A stretch of 64,000 nucleotides of DNA from Arthrobacter sp. ov118 (GCF_900116495.1 NZ_FPAY01000008.1:124001-188000), one strand, 5' to 3'. Shown: positions 17,437-26,650, counted from the first letter of the stretch. Numbers and translations: made by a program. Notes: generated from the letters alone by a model not told the origin.

Positions 17437-18851
17437 GCGGCACCTCCGGTGATTGCGGCCTGCTTGGTTTTGCCGGCGGTCGCGGCCTTCTTCTTGCGCG
17501 GGTTGAGTCCGAAGATCGCCCGGACCAGGGGCGGCGCCGCGATGAACAGCACAATGAGCGACTGGACCACGAGGACGATGTCGATCGGAGTTCCGGTCTG
17601 GATCTGCATCTGGACGGCGCCTGCCCGGAAGGCTCCGAACAGCAGGCCGGCGGCAAAGGTGCCCCACGGCGACGAACGTCCCAACAGCGCCACAGTGATC
17701 GCGTCAAAGCCGTAGGTTGCCGCGACACCATCGGTCAGGACCTTTTCGGTGCCCGCCACCTGCGCCACGCCGGCCAGGCCGGCCAGGCCGCCGGCAATGG
17801 TCATCACCAGGATCGTAGCCCGGGAGACGTTGATACCGGCTGTCAGGGCTGCCTTGGGGTTAGCCCCGACGGCACGGAACTCGAAACCGATCGTGGAACG
17901 GTTCAGCAGCCACCAGACAAACACCGTGGCCGCGATGGCCAGCAGGAAGCCCAGGTGCAGCCGGTACTGGCTGCCGAAGAGCAGCGGGTACGCGGCGCTG
18001 GGATCCACGATCGGCGATATGGGTGTGTCCGCCCCCGGGCGCTGGAACAAGTCCGTGTCGAGCAGGTAGCGCAGGAAATAGAGGGCGATGTAGTTGAGCA
18101 TGATCGTCACGATGACCTCGTGGGCGCCCGTCCTGGCTTTGAGCACACCGACGATGCCGCCCCAGACGGCGCCGCCGATGACGCCGGCCACCAGGACCAG
18201 CAGCAGGTGCAGGCCCAGCGGCAGGTGCAGCGCGAAGCCGACCCACGAGGCAAGGATGCCGGCCATGATGATCTGGCCCTGCGCACCGATGTTGAACAGA
18301 CCCGCGCGGAAGGCGAGGGCGACGCCGAGGCCCGCGGTGATCAGCGGGGTGGCGATGGTCAGCGTCTCCATGAGGGGGGAGAACTGCCCGACAGCTCCGG
18401 TCCCGCGGGGGTTGAAGACCGCGCCCTGGAAGAGGGCCACGTAAGAGCGGGTGGAGGCGGACCAGACGGCGGTGAAGAAATCAGTGGGCCGGGCGAAGAA
18501 ATACCCCGCCGTCTTGCCGACCACCTCGTCCGTTGCGGCGATGAGGAAGCCGCCCAGGATCAGGGCGAGCAGCACCGCCAGGATGGTCACAATGCCGTTG
18601 CCGGTGAAGATTTTGCGCAGCAGCGACTCCTCTTCCGGGGCGCCGGGAAGGGCCCCGCTTTGGGTCGAGACTGGAACGGCCGATGGCTGGTGGGCACCGC
18701 CCGCCGTGTCCAGCGAAGTGACGAAGTCTGCATCGTCCTCGAGCGGCTCAGGCTCCACGTCGGTGGCCTGGGCAGCCCGAATCCGGTCCGGGTCCGGTGC
18801 GGCCGCGCGCCGCGGCCCGGTGTTCTCGCGCGGCTCTGTGTTCTCACTCAT
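17433..18851 (-). CDS. Nucleoside ABC transporter permease (first)
   Basis: The 472-residue permease has a polar N-terminus (1-80) and then multiple hydrophobic segments. LGVALAFRAGLFNIGAQGQI carries the family GLFNIGAEGQ-type coupling region. ATG 18851 overlaps the ATPase stop by 8 bp and its own stop overlaps the second permease by 4 bp. Such tight packing implies one polycistronic message. It pairs with the 443-residue permease to form the membrane channel. Confidence 0.9.
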   Translation of the reverse strand: MSENTEPRENTGPRRAAAPDPDRIRAAQATDVEPEPLEDDADFVTSLDTAGGAHQPSAVPVSTQSGALPGAPEEESLLRKIFTGNGIVTILAVLLALILGGFLIAATDEVVGKTAGYFFARPTDFFTAVWSASTRSYVALFQGAVFNPRGTGAVGQFSPLMETLTIATPLITAGLGVALAFRAGLFNIGAQGQIIMAGILASWVGFALHLPLGLHLLLVLVAGVIGGAVWGGIVGVLKARTGAHEVIVTIMLNYIALYFLRYLLDTDLFQRPGADTPISPIVDPSAAYPLLFGSQYRLHLGFLLAIAATVFVWWLLNRSTIGFEFRAVGANPKAALTAGINVSRATILVMTIAGGLAGLAGVAQVAGTEKVLTDGVAATYGFDAITVALLGRSSPWGTFAAGLLFGAFRAGAVQMQIQTGTPIDIVLVVQSLIVLFIAAPPLVRAIFGLNPRKKKAATAGKTKQAAITGGAA

Positions 18852-20499
18852 GGTGGTCTCCTACGGCACCGGAGCCTGGCTCCTGCGCCGCCGGGGCGGC
18901 TGGCGCCGGGTTCGTTGCGGTGGTGTCTGCGGGGGTGTCAACGGGATTGTCGGCCGGGCGGTGTGCCGGGTGCTTGACCGCGGCGTCGGCCTGGGCGTCG
19001 TCCAGGGACACCCCGGCCATCATCAGGCCCAGGACGTCACGTCCGGTTCCGGCCGGGACGATCCCGACCAGCCTGCCCTTATAGAGCACTGCGATCCGGT
19101 CGGCGAGTTCGATCACCTCGTCCAGTTCGGTGGAGACGATCATGACCGGGGTGCCCTGGTCCCGCTCCCTGACGATGCGTTTGTGCAGGAACTCGATGGA
19201 TCCCACATCCACGCCGCGGGTGGGCTGGGAGGCGATGAAGAGCCGCAGCGGCCGGGAAAGTTCCCGTGCCATGACAACCTTTTGCTGGTTGCCGCCGGAC
19301 AGGGTGCCCGCGGCGAGCATGCCGGACGGGGTTCGGACGTCGAATTCCTCGATCCGGGTCTTGGCGTTCTCCAGGACCTTGGCCGGGCTCATGCTGATGC
19401 CCTTCGCGAACGGCGCCTGGTCGTAGCGGTCCAGGATCAGGTTTTCGGCAATGGAGAAGGTGCCGATCAGCCCGTCCAGGGAACGGTCTTCCGGCACGAA
19501 TCCGACGCCGGCGTTGAGGACATCCTTGACGCTGCGGCCCAGGATTTCTTCGCCGTCAAGGACGATCGAGCCGTGGACCCGGTCATGCAGGCCCAGGATG
19601 GCCTCGGTCAGTTCGGTCTGGCCGTTGCCCTGCACGCCCGCAATGGCCAGGATCTCACCGCGCGCGATCCCGAAGCTGATGCCGTCGACGACGTGCTGGC
19701 CGCTGGGCGCGATCACGGTGAGGTCCTTGACCTCGAAGGTGGTCTCCTGCGGGTTGGCCGGAGCCTTGTCCAAGGTCAGGCTCACGGCCCGGCCCACCAT
19801 CATCGAGGCCAGCTCGGTGGTGGAGGCCTCGGGATCGGCCTTGCCCACCACCTTGCCGCGGCGGATGACCGTGATGGTGTCCGAAACGGCTTTCACCTCA
19901 CGCAGCTTGTGGGAAATGAAGACGATGGAGGTGCCGTGGCTTTTGAGCTGGCGCATGATGTCCAGCAGCTCATCGGTGTCCTGCGGCGTCAGTACTGCAG
20001 TGGGCTCATCCAGGATGAGCACCTTGGCGTCGCGGACAAGCGCCTTGATGATTTCCACCCGCTGCTGCACGCCGACGGGCAGGTCTTCGATCAGCGCGTC
20101 GGGGTCGACGTCGAAGCCGTACCGGTCCGAGATTTCGCGGATTTTCCGGCGGGTGTCGTCAAGGTCCAGGAACCCACCGGACTTGGTGGTCTCCGCTCCC
20201 AGGGCGACGTTTTCGGCGACGGTGAAGACGGGGACCAGCATGAAGTGCTGGTGCACCATGCCGATGCCGGCAGCCATGGCGTCGCCGGGCCCGCGGAAGG
20301 TGACGGGTATGTCGTCGATCAGGATTTCGCCCTCGGTGGGCTCGTACAGTCCGTAGAGGACGTTCATCAGCGTGGACTTGCCAGCGCCGTTTTCGCCGAG
20401 CAGACAGTGGATCTGCCCGGATTCAACAACCACATCGATGTGATCGTTGGCTACCAGGGAGCCGAAGCGTTTGGTAATCCCCTTGAGTTCAAGTTTCAC
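18844..20499 (-). CDS. Nucleoside ABC transporter ATP-binding protein (duplicated NBD)
   Basis: The 551-residue protein has two nucleotide-binding domains, as in sugar and BMP-type importers. The first has Walker A GENGAGKST near 37 and a Walker B ILDEPTAVLTP; the second has the degenerate Walker A GVQGNGQTE but an intact LSGGNQQKV signature. GTG 20499 begins the typical sequence VKLELKGITKRFG; the alternative TTG nine nucleotides upstream or a longer frame to 20616 has no better ribosome binding site. It powers nucleoside import through the two permeases downstream. Confidence 0.92.
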   Translation of the reverse strand: MKLELKGITKRFGSLVANDHIDVVVESGQIHCLLGENGAGKSTLMNVLYGLYEPTEGEILIDDIPVTFRGPGDAMAAGIGMVHQHFMLVPVFTVAENVALGAETTKSGGFLDLDDTRRKIREISDRYGFDVDPDALIEDLPVGVQQRVEIIKALVRDAKVLILDEPTAVLTPQDTDELLDIMRQLKSHGTSIVFISHKLREVKAVSDTITVIRRGKVVGKADPEASTTELASMMVGRAVSLTLDKAPANPQETTFEVKDLTVIAPSGQHVVDGISFGIARGEILAIAGVQGNGQTELTEAILGLHDRVHGSIVLDGEEILGRSVKDVLNAGVGFVPEDRSLDGLIGTFSIAENLILDRYDQAPFAKGISMSPAKVLENAKTRIEEFDVRTPSGMLAAGTLSGGNQQKVVMARELSRPLRLFIASQPTRGVDVGSIEFLHKRIVRERDQGTPVMIVSTELDEVIELADRIAVLYKGRLVGIVPAGTGRDVLGLMMAGVSLDDAQADAAVKHPAHRPADNPVDTPADTTATNPAPAAPAAQEPGSGAVGDHHE

Positions 20500-20607
20500 A
20501 ACTCTGACCAATCTCGAGGTGTCCGGAAGGCTTGGTCCGGACGCGAAGTGGGGGCTGCAGCACCAGCTTAGTGCCTGCGGTCTGGGCCGCAGCGGTGCCG
20601 CAACGAA

Positions 20608-20653
20608 AAGCGCCACAGCCCGTGCGGTGGTGACCGGACGGGCCGTGGCGCTT
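20608..20653 (-). terminator. Hairpin between lipoprotein and ATPase genes (attenuator or partial terminator)
   Basis: Arms AAGCGCCACAGCCCGT (20608-20623) and 20638-20653 pair over 16 bp with one mismatch. Minus-strand RNA continues as UUCGUUG, a poor U-tract. It sits 11 bp after the lipoprotein stop and 108 bp before the ATPase start. A leaky terminator here would make more binding protein than membrane components, a usual arrangement for ABC importers. Confidence 0.7.
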
Positions 20654-20664
20654 AGCGGAGGAAG

Positions 20665-21771
20665 TTAGGCCTTCGGGCTGGCTGCGGATTCAACCTTCAG
20701 CTTGCCGTCGGCGATGTCCTTCTTGATCTGGTCCAGCTCGGACTTCAGTTCGGCGGGAACCTGGGAATCGAAGTCGTGGAACGGAGCCAGCTGGACGCCG
20801 TCGTTCGCGAGGGTGCCGATGTACGGCTTGTTGGTGAACTGGCCGTCCTTGTCCTGCTTGACCACCGTCTCGACGGCCTCGCCCATCTGCTTCATGACGG
20901 AGGAGAGCATGATGTCCTTGTAATCCGGTGCCGTGAGGAAGCCGTCGGAGTCAACCCAGATGAGCTTGACGTCCTTGCCTGCTGCCTTGGCTTCCTGCAG
21001 GGCCGCGCCCGCACCCTTGCCGACCGGACCGGCGACGGGCATGACGATGTCGGCGCCCTGGTCCAGGAAGTTCTGGGTGAACTGCTTGCCCTTGTCCTGC
21101 TTTTCGAAGTCGCCGGTGAAGGAGCCGTCCTGCTTGGCCTTGTCCCAGCCAAGAACCTTGACGTTCTTGCCCTTCTTTTCGTTGTAGTACTTCACGCCGT
21201 CGGCGTAGCCGTCCATGAAGATGGTGACCGTGGGGATCTTGATGCCGCCGAAGGTGGCGACCGTTCCGGTCTTGGTGGTGCCTGCTGCGAGGTAGCCGGC
21301 CAGGAACGCGGCCTGGGCCGTGTCGTAGATGATCGGCTTGACGTTGGCGACAGGAGTTTCGTAGCCGAAGTCGATGATGGCGAAGTGCTTGTCCGGGTTC
21401 GCGGTGGCCTGGGCCTTCGTGGCGTCGCCGAGCAGGAAGCCGACCGTGATGGTCAGGTTGCAGCCGGCGGAAACCATGGCGCGCAGGTTCGGCTCGAAGT
21501 CGTTGTTGGTCTTGGACTCGGCCTGGTTGGTTTTGATGCCCAGGTCCTTCTCGGCCTTCTTCAGGCCCTCGTAGGAAGACTGGTTAAACGACTGGTCGTC
21601 GAACCCGCCCGAGTCGGACACGATGCAGCCCGTGTAGTTGCTGGCAGTCTGGGTGGCGGTGCCGGCCTCCGGGGCGGCCCCGCAGCCAGTGAGCAGGAGG
21701 GCAGCCGCGCCCGCGGTGGCAACCCCGGCCATTGATCCGCGCTTGAAGGTGGCACGCAGAGAGTTCTTCAA
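20665..21771 (-). CDS. BMP family nucleoside-binding lipoprotein
   Basis: The 368-residue protein has a lipoprotein signal peptide with lipobox LLTGC (Cys30) and then the basic membrane protein fold: CIVSDSGGFDDQSFNQSSYEGL (split by cleavage-distant positions 49-70) and FAIIDFGYE. Members such as PnrA and BmpA bind purine or pyrimidine nucleosides. It starts at TTG 21771 with an excellent GGAGG site 5-9 nt upstream. It is the first gene of the operon leading to cdd and deoA and is followed by a hairpin. Confidence 0.93.
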   Translation of the reverse strand: MKNSLRATFKRGSMAGVATAGAAALLLTGCGAAPEAGTATQTASNYTGCIVSDSGGFDDQSFNQSSYEGLKKAEKDLGIKTNQAESKTNNDFEPNLRAMVSAGCNLTITVGFLLGDATKAQATANPDKHFAIIDFGYETPVANVKPIIYDTAQAAFLAGYLAAGTTKTGTVATFGGIKIPTVTIFMDGYADGVKYYNEKKGKNVKVLGWDKAKQDGSFTGDFEKQDKGKQFTQNFLDQGADIVMPVAGPVGKGAGAALQEAKAAGKDVKLIWVDSDGFLTAPDYKDIMLSSVMKQMGEAVETVVKQDKDGQFTNKPYIGTLANDGVQLAPFHDFDSQVPAELKSELDQIKKDIADGKLKVESAASPKA

Positions 21772-21896
21772 TTTTCCTCCAGGAAGAAGAGTAGGCGTTG
21801 CGACTTGGGCTCAATGAGTGTCTGTCGGCGGTGTTCCGCTGAATTCTGTTGTCATTGATGGATTTCGCAGCACTGCGCCGAGGCGCACTTATGAAA

Positions 21897-21910
21897 GCCA
21901 CTGTAGTGGC
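21897..21910. promoter_or_regulatory. Inverted repeat upstream of the nucleoside operon
   Basis: GCCACTGTAGTGGC is a 6-bp inverted repeat with a 2-bp centre, 126 bp upstream of the lipoprotein gene. It could be an operator for a repressor of nucleoside uptake. No regulator gene lies adjacent, and short palindromes occur by chance, so this is only a candidate. Confidence 0.3.
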
Positions 21911-21996
21911 CTGCGACACGTCCACATAGCGGACTTCACGGCAAGTTCCTAGATCGTTGAGAACTTGTTACCTTCCGGTAGAGGGCAGTCCCTGCC

Positions 21997-23028
21997 TCAG
22001 AGGCGTACGAGCATCTTGCCGGTATTGGCGCCCTCGAGCAGATCCATGAAGGCCTGCGGGGCGTTCTCCAGCCCGTCCACCACCGTCTCGTCGTAACGGA
22101 CCGTACCGTCGGCCAGCCAGCCGGACATGGCCTCGACAAACTCCGCCATGTGCTGCCAGTAGCCGCCGACCAGGAAGCCCTTGAGCGTCAACTGCTTGCC
22201 GATCGCCAGCATCAGGTTCCGCGGCGCCGGCGTGGGCTCGGTGGCGTTGTACTGGGCGATGGCCCCGCACATGGCCACCCGGCCGCCCACTGTGAGCACG
22301 GACAACGCCGCCTCAAGGTGCTCGCCGCCAACGTTGTCAAAGTACACATCAATCCCGCGCTCCCCGGCGGCGGCAGCGAGCTGCCCGGCCACCGGACCGT
22401 CGTGGTAGTTGAACGCGGCGTCGAAGCCGAGTTCGAGCAGCCGTGACACTTTTTCCGGCGAGCCCGCGCTGCCTATGACGCGGGACGCGCCCATGGCCTT
22501 GGCGATCTGTCCGACGAGGGAGCCGACAGCGCCAGCCGCGCCCGAGACGAACACAGCATCGCCGGGTTTGAAGTCGGCGACCTTCAGCAGCCCCGCGTAG
22601 GCGGTGAGACCCGTCATGCCGAGAGCGCCGAGGAACGCGGACGCGGGGGCCAGGTCGGTGCGCGCCACAGTGGTGGCCGCCGCATCGACGACGGCGTATT
22701 CGCGCCAGCCGAGGCCGTGGACCACGATATCGCCGACGGCGCGCCCTTCGGCCCGGGACGCGATGACCTGGCCGACGGCGCCGCCGTCGAGCGCCTTATC
22801 CAGCGCGAACGGCGCGGAGTAGGACTTGACGTCGTTCATGCGGCCGCGCATGTACGGGTCCACCGAGATGTACAGGTTCCGGACCAAGACCTGGCCGTCC
22901 TGCAGCTCGGGCAGCCGCGACTCGGCGAGCCGGAAGTTGGCCGGCACGGGGCGGCCGTGCGGCCGGGACGCCAGCTGGATCTCGCGCGTGGTGGCGGGAA
23001 GGGTCATTGCTTCGGTGTGGGTGCTCAT
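21997..23028 (-). CDS. Zinc-independent NADP-dependent oxidoreductase (LTB4DH/curcumin reductase type)
   Basis: The 343-residue medium-chain reductase has VDPYMRGRMND (about 49-59), the NADPH-binding VSGAAGAVGSLVGQIAK (about 155-171) and YFDNVGGEHLEAAL, all typical of leukotriene-B4-dehydrogenase-like double-bond reductases that act on enals and quinones. ATG 23028 overlaps the ohr stop by 4 bp; the longest frame (to 23289) is a shadow of ohr. Cotranscription with ohr and ohrR suggests it clears reactive carbonyls made during lipid peroxidation. That role is inference. Confidence 0.9.
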   Translation of the reverse strand: MSTHTEAMTLPATTREIQLASRPHGRPVPANFRLAESRLPELQDGQVLVRNLYISVDPYMRGRMNDVKSYSAPFALDKALDGGAVGQVIASRAEGRAVGDIVVHGLGWREYAVVDAAATTVARTDLAPASAFLGALGMTGLTAYAGLLKVADFKPGDAVFVSGAAGAVGSLVGQIAKAMGASRVIGSAGSPEKVSRLLELGFDAAFNYHDGPVAGQLAAAAGERGIDVYFDNVGGEHLEAALSVLTVGGRVAMCGAIAQYNATEPTPAPRNLMLAIGKQLTLKGFLVGGYWQHMAEFVEAMSGWLADGTVRYDETVVDGLENAPQAFMDLLEGANTGKMLVRL

Positions 23029-23456
23029 GCTGCAACCTCCAGAATTTTGATCTCGACAGTGATGTTGCCGCGGGTGGCGTTGGAGTAGGGGCAGATCTGG
23101 TGGGCCCGGGCCACCAGCTCCTCGGCGGTCCGCCGGTCCACGCCGGGCAGGGCGATTTCGAGCTCCGCGGCCAGGCCGTAGCCGGCACCGCCGTCGAGCG
23201 CGCCGAAGTGGATCTTGGCGGCGACGGCGGAATCGGTCAGGTCCGCCCGCTCCTTGCGTCCGACGAGGCGCAGCGCAGAGTGGAAACACGCGGCGTAGCC
23301 GGCCGCGAACAGCTGTTCGGGGTTGGTCCCGGCCCCGTCGCCGCCCAGTTCTACGGGGCTGGCGAGGGTGACGCTGAGCTTGCCGTCCTTGCTCATGGCG
23401 GTGCCGTCGCGGCCGTCACCGGACGCAAGCGCTTCGGCGGTGTAGAGAGTCTTCAT
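23025..23456 (-). CDS. ohr: Organic hydroperoxide resistance protein
   Basis: The 143-residue OsmC/Ohr-fold peroxidase reduces organic hydroperoxides with two catalytic cysteines, Cys57 (YAACFHSAL) and Cys122 (HQICPYSNATRGN). The motif NPEQLFAAGY precedes the first. It lies 12 bp downstream of ohrR and overlaps the downstream reductase by 4 bp. Expression should rise when OhrR is oxidised. Confidence 0.96.
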   Translation of the reverse strand: MKTLYTAEALASGDGRDGTAMSKDGKLSVTLASPVELGGDGAGTNPEQLFAAGYAACFHSALRLVGRKERADLTDSAVAAKIHFGALDGGAGYGLAAELEIALPGVDRRTAEELVARAHQICPYSNATRGNITVEIKILEVAA

Positions 23457-23468
23457 GGGGTTCCGTTC

Positions 23469-23933
23469 CTAGTGGGAGGCGTGGAGGGCGTTGGTCAGGC
23501 GGGCCAGGGTTTCACGGAGCTGCTCAAGTTCCGCGGCAGTGAGGCCGGCGGCATCCGCCAGGCGCTGCGGGATACCGCCGGCCTTGGCGCTGAGGGCGGC
23601 TCCGGCGTCGGTCAGGAAGACCTCCACGCGGCGCTCGTCCTCGGCGGAGCGGCGGCGCTGCACAAGGCCGAGCGCTTCGAGCCGCTTGAGCAGGGGCGAG
23701 AGCGTGCCGGAGTCCAGTCCCAGCTCCTCCCCCAGTTCGCGGACGCTGCGCGGCTCGGCCTCCCACAGCACCAGCATGGCCAGGTACTGGGGGTAGGTCA
23801 GTCCGAGCTCCTCCAGCATGGGCCGGTAGGCTGCCGTGGCCGCCCGCGAGGCCGAGTACATTGCAAAGCACACCTGCCGGTTCAGACGGAGTGCCTCCGA
23901 ACCGTGCACGCGGGCCCGTTCTGGCGTAGTCAT
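23469..23933 (-). CDS. ohrR: MarR-family organic peroxide sensor OhrR
   Basis: The 154-residue repressor carries Cys22 in LNRQVCFAMYSASR, the redox cysteine position of OhrR proteins, followed by a winged-helix domain (ELGLDSGTLSPLLKRLEALG and RRSAEDERR wing). ATG 23933 is preferred because the longer frame would start at 23981 inside the operator-like palindromes. It heads the ohrR-ohr-reductase operon, so it probably represses itself as well as ohr. Confidence 0.92.
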   Translation of the reverse strand: MTTPERARVHGSEALRLNRQVCFAMYSASRAATAAYRPMLEELGLTYPQYLAMLVLWEAEPRSVRELGEELGLDSGTLSPLLKRLEALGLVQRRRSAEDERRVEVFLTDAGAALSAKAGGIPQRLADAAGLTAAELEQLRETLARLTNALHASH

Positions 23934-23956
23934 GATTCGACCGTACCCCGAATTTA

Positions 23957-23985
23957 GATCGTGCACAATTTGGTTGTGCACAACC
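23957..23985. promoter_or_regulatory. Probable OhrR operator: two GTGCAC palindromes
   Basis: GTTGTGCACAAC (23973-23984) is a perfect 12-bp palindrome. A second, imperfect one (ATCGTGCACAAT, 23958-23969) lies with its centre exactly 15 bp away. Both are just upstream of ohrR (start 23933). The position fits an autoregulatory OhrR operator. Binding is inferred, not shown. Confidence 0.7.
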
Positions 23986-24207
23986 TAACTGCACAGACTC
24001 GCTTCACGCCAATTTGCACAGGCGCATCCGCAGGGCCTCCGACGCCGCCGGATTTCCCCACCTTCGCCGGGTTCGGACGGTGTGTCGGCCCGCACCGCCG
24101 GCGTGTCCCGCCGTCGTGCTGGCATAACTGGGGAAACTGCGCGCGGCGCCCCGGGGCGAGTGCCGACGGGCCGCGCGTTGCGAAGTGAGCCGCCCGTTGC
24201 GAAGTGG

Positions 24208-25407
24208 CTAGAGGTCGCGGAGGGTGCGCAGGGCCGCCGCCGTGAGTACCCGGATACCGAGGCCCAAGGCCCGCTCATCCACGATGTAGTCGCCGCGGTG
24301 GAGGTCGTATTCTTCCCCGCCCGGGGTCTTGGTGCCGAGCCGCATCATGGCGCCGGGGGTGTCGGCCAGGAACCAGGCGAAGTCTTCCCCGCCCATGGAC
24401 TGCGGGGTCAGGACGACGGCGCTCTCGCCGATTTCCGCGCGGGCCGCGGCCTCGATCAGCGCGGTCTCGTGTTCGGAGTTGACCACCGGCGGCACGCCGC
24501 GGGTGTGCTCCAGATGGACGTCGACGCCGTACGGCTCGGCGATCTGCCGGACCACGTCGTCGAGCAGCTCGCCGGCGTCGTGCCAGGCCTCGCGGTCCAG
24601 GCACCGCATGGTGCCCGCCATGTAGCCCGTGCCGGGAATGGCATTGGGAGCCGAGCCCGCGGAGATCTGGCCCCAGACCACCGACACGCCGCTGCGGACG
24701 TCGACGCGGCGGGACAGCACGGCGGGAACATTGACCGCGATCTGCGCCAGGGCGAAAACCAGCTCTTCGGTCAGGTGCGGGCGCGAGGTGTGCCCGCCGC
24801 GGCCGGAGAGTTCAATCCTGATGGTGTCCGATGCGGACGTGATGGCACCGATGCGGGTGCCGACCTTGCCGATTTCTATCCGCGGGTCGCAGTGCAGGGC
24901 CAGGATGCGCGGCACGCCCTCCAGGACGCCCTGCTCGATGCAGGCGGTGGCGCCGCCGGGCATGGTTTCCTCGGCCGGCTGGAAGATGATCCGGACCGTT
25001 CCCCCGAGCGGGGTCTCCTCATGCATGCGCTGGAGCACCAGGGCGATGCCGAGCATGGTGGTGGTGTGCACGTCGTGGCCGCAGGCGTGGGTGACGCCGT
25101 GGTTCTTGGAGGCGAACTCCAGGCCCGTGTCCTCGATGATCGGCAGGGCGTCGATGTCTCCGCGCAGCGCCGTGGCGATCGGCCCCTGTCCGACGTCGAC
25201 CGTCAGGCCGGTGCCTTCGAGGCGCCGGGGCTTGAGCCCGGCATCTTCAAGCCGCTTCGCCAACTTGTCGGTGGTGCGGAACTCTTTGAACGAGAGCTCG
25301 GGGTGCGCATGCAGGTCGCGGCGGAAAGCGATGAGCTCCGGCAGGAGGGGCTCCAGCCACGGCCCCACAAGAGTCGTGGGCTCAGCTTCAGTAGAGTAAT
25401 TGCGCAC
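24208..25407 (-). CDS. M20 family metallopeptidase/amidohydrolase
   Basis: The 399-residue enzyme matches the M20D group (hippurate hydrolase, N-acyl amino acid amidohydrolase). Metal-binding motifs are RRDLHAHPELSF (about 29-40), HACGHDVHTT (about 107-116) and FQPAEETMPGG (about 141-151), with SGRGGHTSRPH in the lid domain. The substrate is not evident; candidates are N-acyl amino acids or conjugates. The start is GTG 25407 (VRNYS). The 3' gap of about 220 bp to ohrR has no gene. Confidence 0.88.
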   Translation of the reverse strand: MRNYSTEAEPTTLVGPWLEPLLPELIAFRRDLHAHPELSFKEFRTTDKLAKRLEDAGLKPRRLEGTGLTVDVGQGPIATALRGDIDALPIIEDTGLEFASKNHGVTHACGHDVHTTTMLGIALVLQRMHEETPLGGTVRIIFQPAEETMPGGATACIEQGVLEGVPRILALHCDPRIEIGKVGTRIGAITSASDTIRIELSGRGGHTSRPHLTEELVFALAQIAVNVPAVLSRRVDVRSGVSVVWGQISAGSAPNAIPGTGYMAGTMRCLDREAWHDAGELLDDVVRQIAEPYGVDVHLEHTRGVPPVVNSEHETALIEAAARAEIGESAVVLTPQSMGGEDFAWFLADTPGAMMRLGTKTPGGEEYDLHRGDYIVDERALGLGIRVLTAAALRTLRDL

Positions 25408-25516
25408 GGAACAACTCTAGCCAGTGGACAAAAAATAGCGGCATCGCGTACGGCGCGTTACGGATCGGTGAACGCGCGAGGGCCCCACGCCGCGCGTCCA
25501 CCTACAGGAGATCCAC

Positions 25517-26650
25517 TTACAGGACGTCGGTGTCGCCCTTGGCCTTGATGGCGTCCACCGCCTGCTTGACCCGCTGCGAGTGTTCCTTGGTGGTGACGAG
25601 CAGGGCATCGGGGGTGTCCACAATCACGACGTCCTTGATGCCGATGAGGGCGATCACCCGCTTGGTGTCGGTGACCACCACACCGCTGGCGTTCTCGGTG
25701 AAAACGCGTGCGCCTTCGCCCAGAACGGTGACTTCGTCAACTTCCTTGGCGCTGTTGAGCCGGCCCACGGAGGCAAAGTCGCCGACGTCGTCCCAGCGGA
25801 AGCTACCCGGCACCACCGCGACGTCGCCCGCGGCGGCCGCCGGCTCGGCAACGGCGTAGTCGATGGCGATCTTGGGCAGGGCGGGCCACACGCGCGACGT
25901 GACGGCGTCGCGCTCCGGGGTGTCCCAGGCCTTGGCGATTTCCTGCAGCCCGGCGAAGAGTTCGGGCTGGTTGGCTTCAAGGTGCTTGAGCATCAGGGAA
26001 ACCGGCGCCACGAACATGCCGGCGTTCCAGACGTAGTCGCCGCTGTCAACGTATTGCTGGGCCACGGCCTCGCTCGGCTTCTCCACGAACTCCACCACGG
26101 ACTGCGCGCTGGGAGCGTCGGGGATGTGCAGGTTCGCGCCGGAGCGGATATAGCCGAACCCGGTGGAGGGGTGGGTGGGTTTGATGCCGATGGTGACGAT
26201 CTTGCCTGCGGCCGCGGTGTAGACGGCTTCGCGGACGGCGTCCTGGAAGAGCCCGTCGGGGCTGATGACATGGTCCGCGGCGAACGAGCCCATGATGGTG
26301 TCCGGGTCCCGCTCGTGGAGGATGGCCGCGGCGAGGCCGATCGCTGCCCCGGAGTCCTTCGGCTCGCTTTCGAGGACCAGATCCGATTCCAGGACCTCGG
26401 GCAACTGGCGGCAGACGGCCTCCCGGTGGGCCGCACCGGTCACCACCAGCACGTGCTTGCCGGCGACGGGCTGGAGGCGGTCATAGGTCGCACGCAGCAG
26501 CGTGCTGCCTGACCCGGTGAGGTCATGAAGAAATTTGGGGGCTGCAGCCCGCGACAGGGGCCAGAGGCGGGTCCCCACCCCGCCCGCCGGGATAACCGCC
26601 ATAAAACGGTCCAGCGGTGAATCCTGGCTTGTCACTTTGTGTGTAGTCAT
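25517..26650 (-). CDS. manC: Mannose-1-phosphate guanylyltransferase
   Basis: The 377-residue nucleotidyltransferase should make GDP-mannose from mannose-1-phosphate and GTP for glycan and glycolipid synthesis. The N-terminal motif IPAGGVGTRLWPLSR binds nucleotide, and VVEFVEKPS is the sugar-phosphate motif. It is the single-domain form without a phosphomannose isomerase domain. ATG 26650 is taken; GTG 26653 immediately before it is equally possible. It is divergent from sdhC, so 26651-26917 holds both promoters. Confidence 0.9.
   Translation of the reverse strand: MTTHKVTSQDSPLDRFMAVIPAGGVGTRLWPLSRAAAPKFLHDLTGSGSTLLRATYDRLQPVAGKHVLVVTGAAHREAVCRQLPEVLESDLVLESEPKDSGAAIGLAAAILHERDPDTIMGSFAADHVISPDGLFQDAVREAVYTAAAGKIVTIGIKPTHPSTGFGYIRSGANLHIPDAPSAQSVVEFVEKPSEAVAQQYVDSGDYVWNAGMFVAPVSLMLKHLEANQPELFAGLQEIAKAWDTPERDAVTSRVWPALPKIAIDYAVAEPAAAAGDVAVVPGSFRWDDVGDFASVGRLNSAKEVDEVTVLGEGARVFTENASGVVVTDTKRVIALIGIKDVVIVDTPDALLVTTKEHSQRVKQAVDAIKAKGDTDVL

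Noticed and set aside
18451..20571. 706-codon plus-strand open frame
   Set aside because: Antisense to the nucleoside ABC ATPase; a compositional shadow.
23934..23981. Longer OhrR beginning at 23981
   Set aside because: It would place the first codons inside the probable operator and adds no family-conserved residues.
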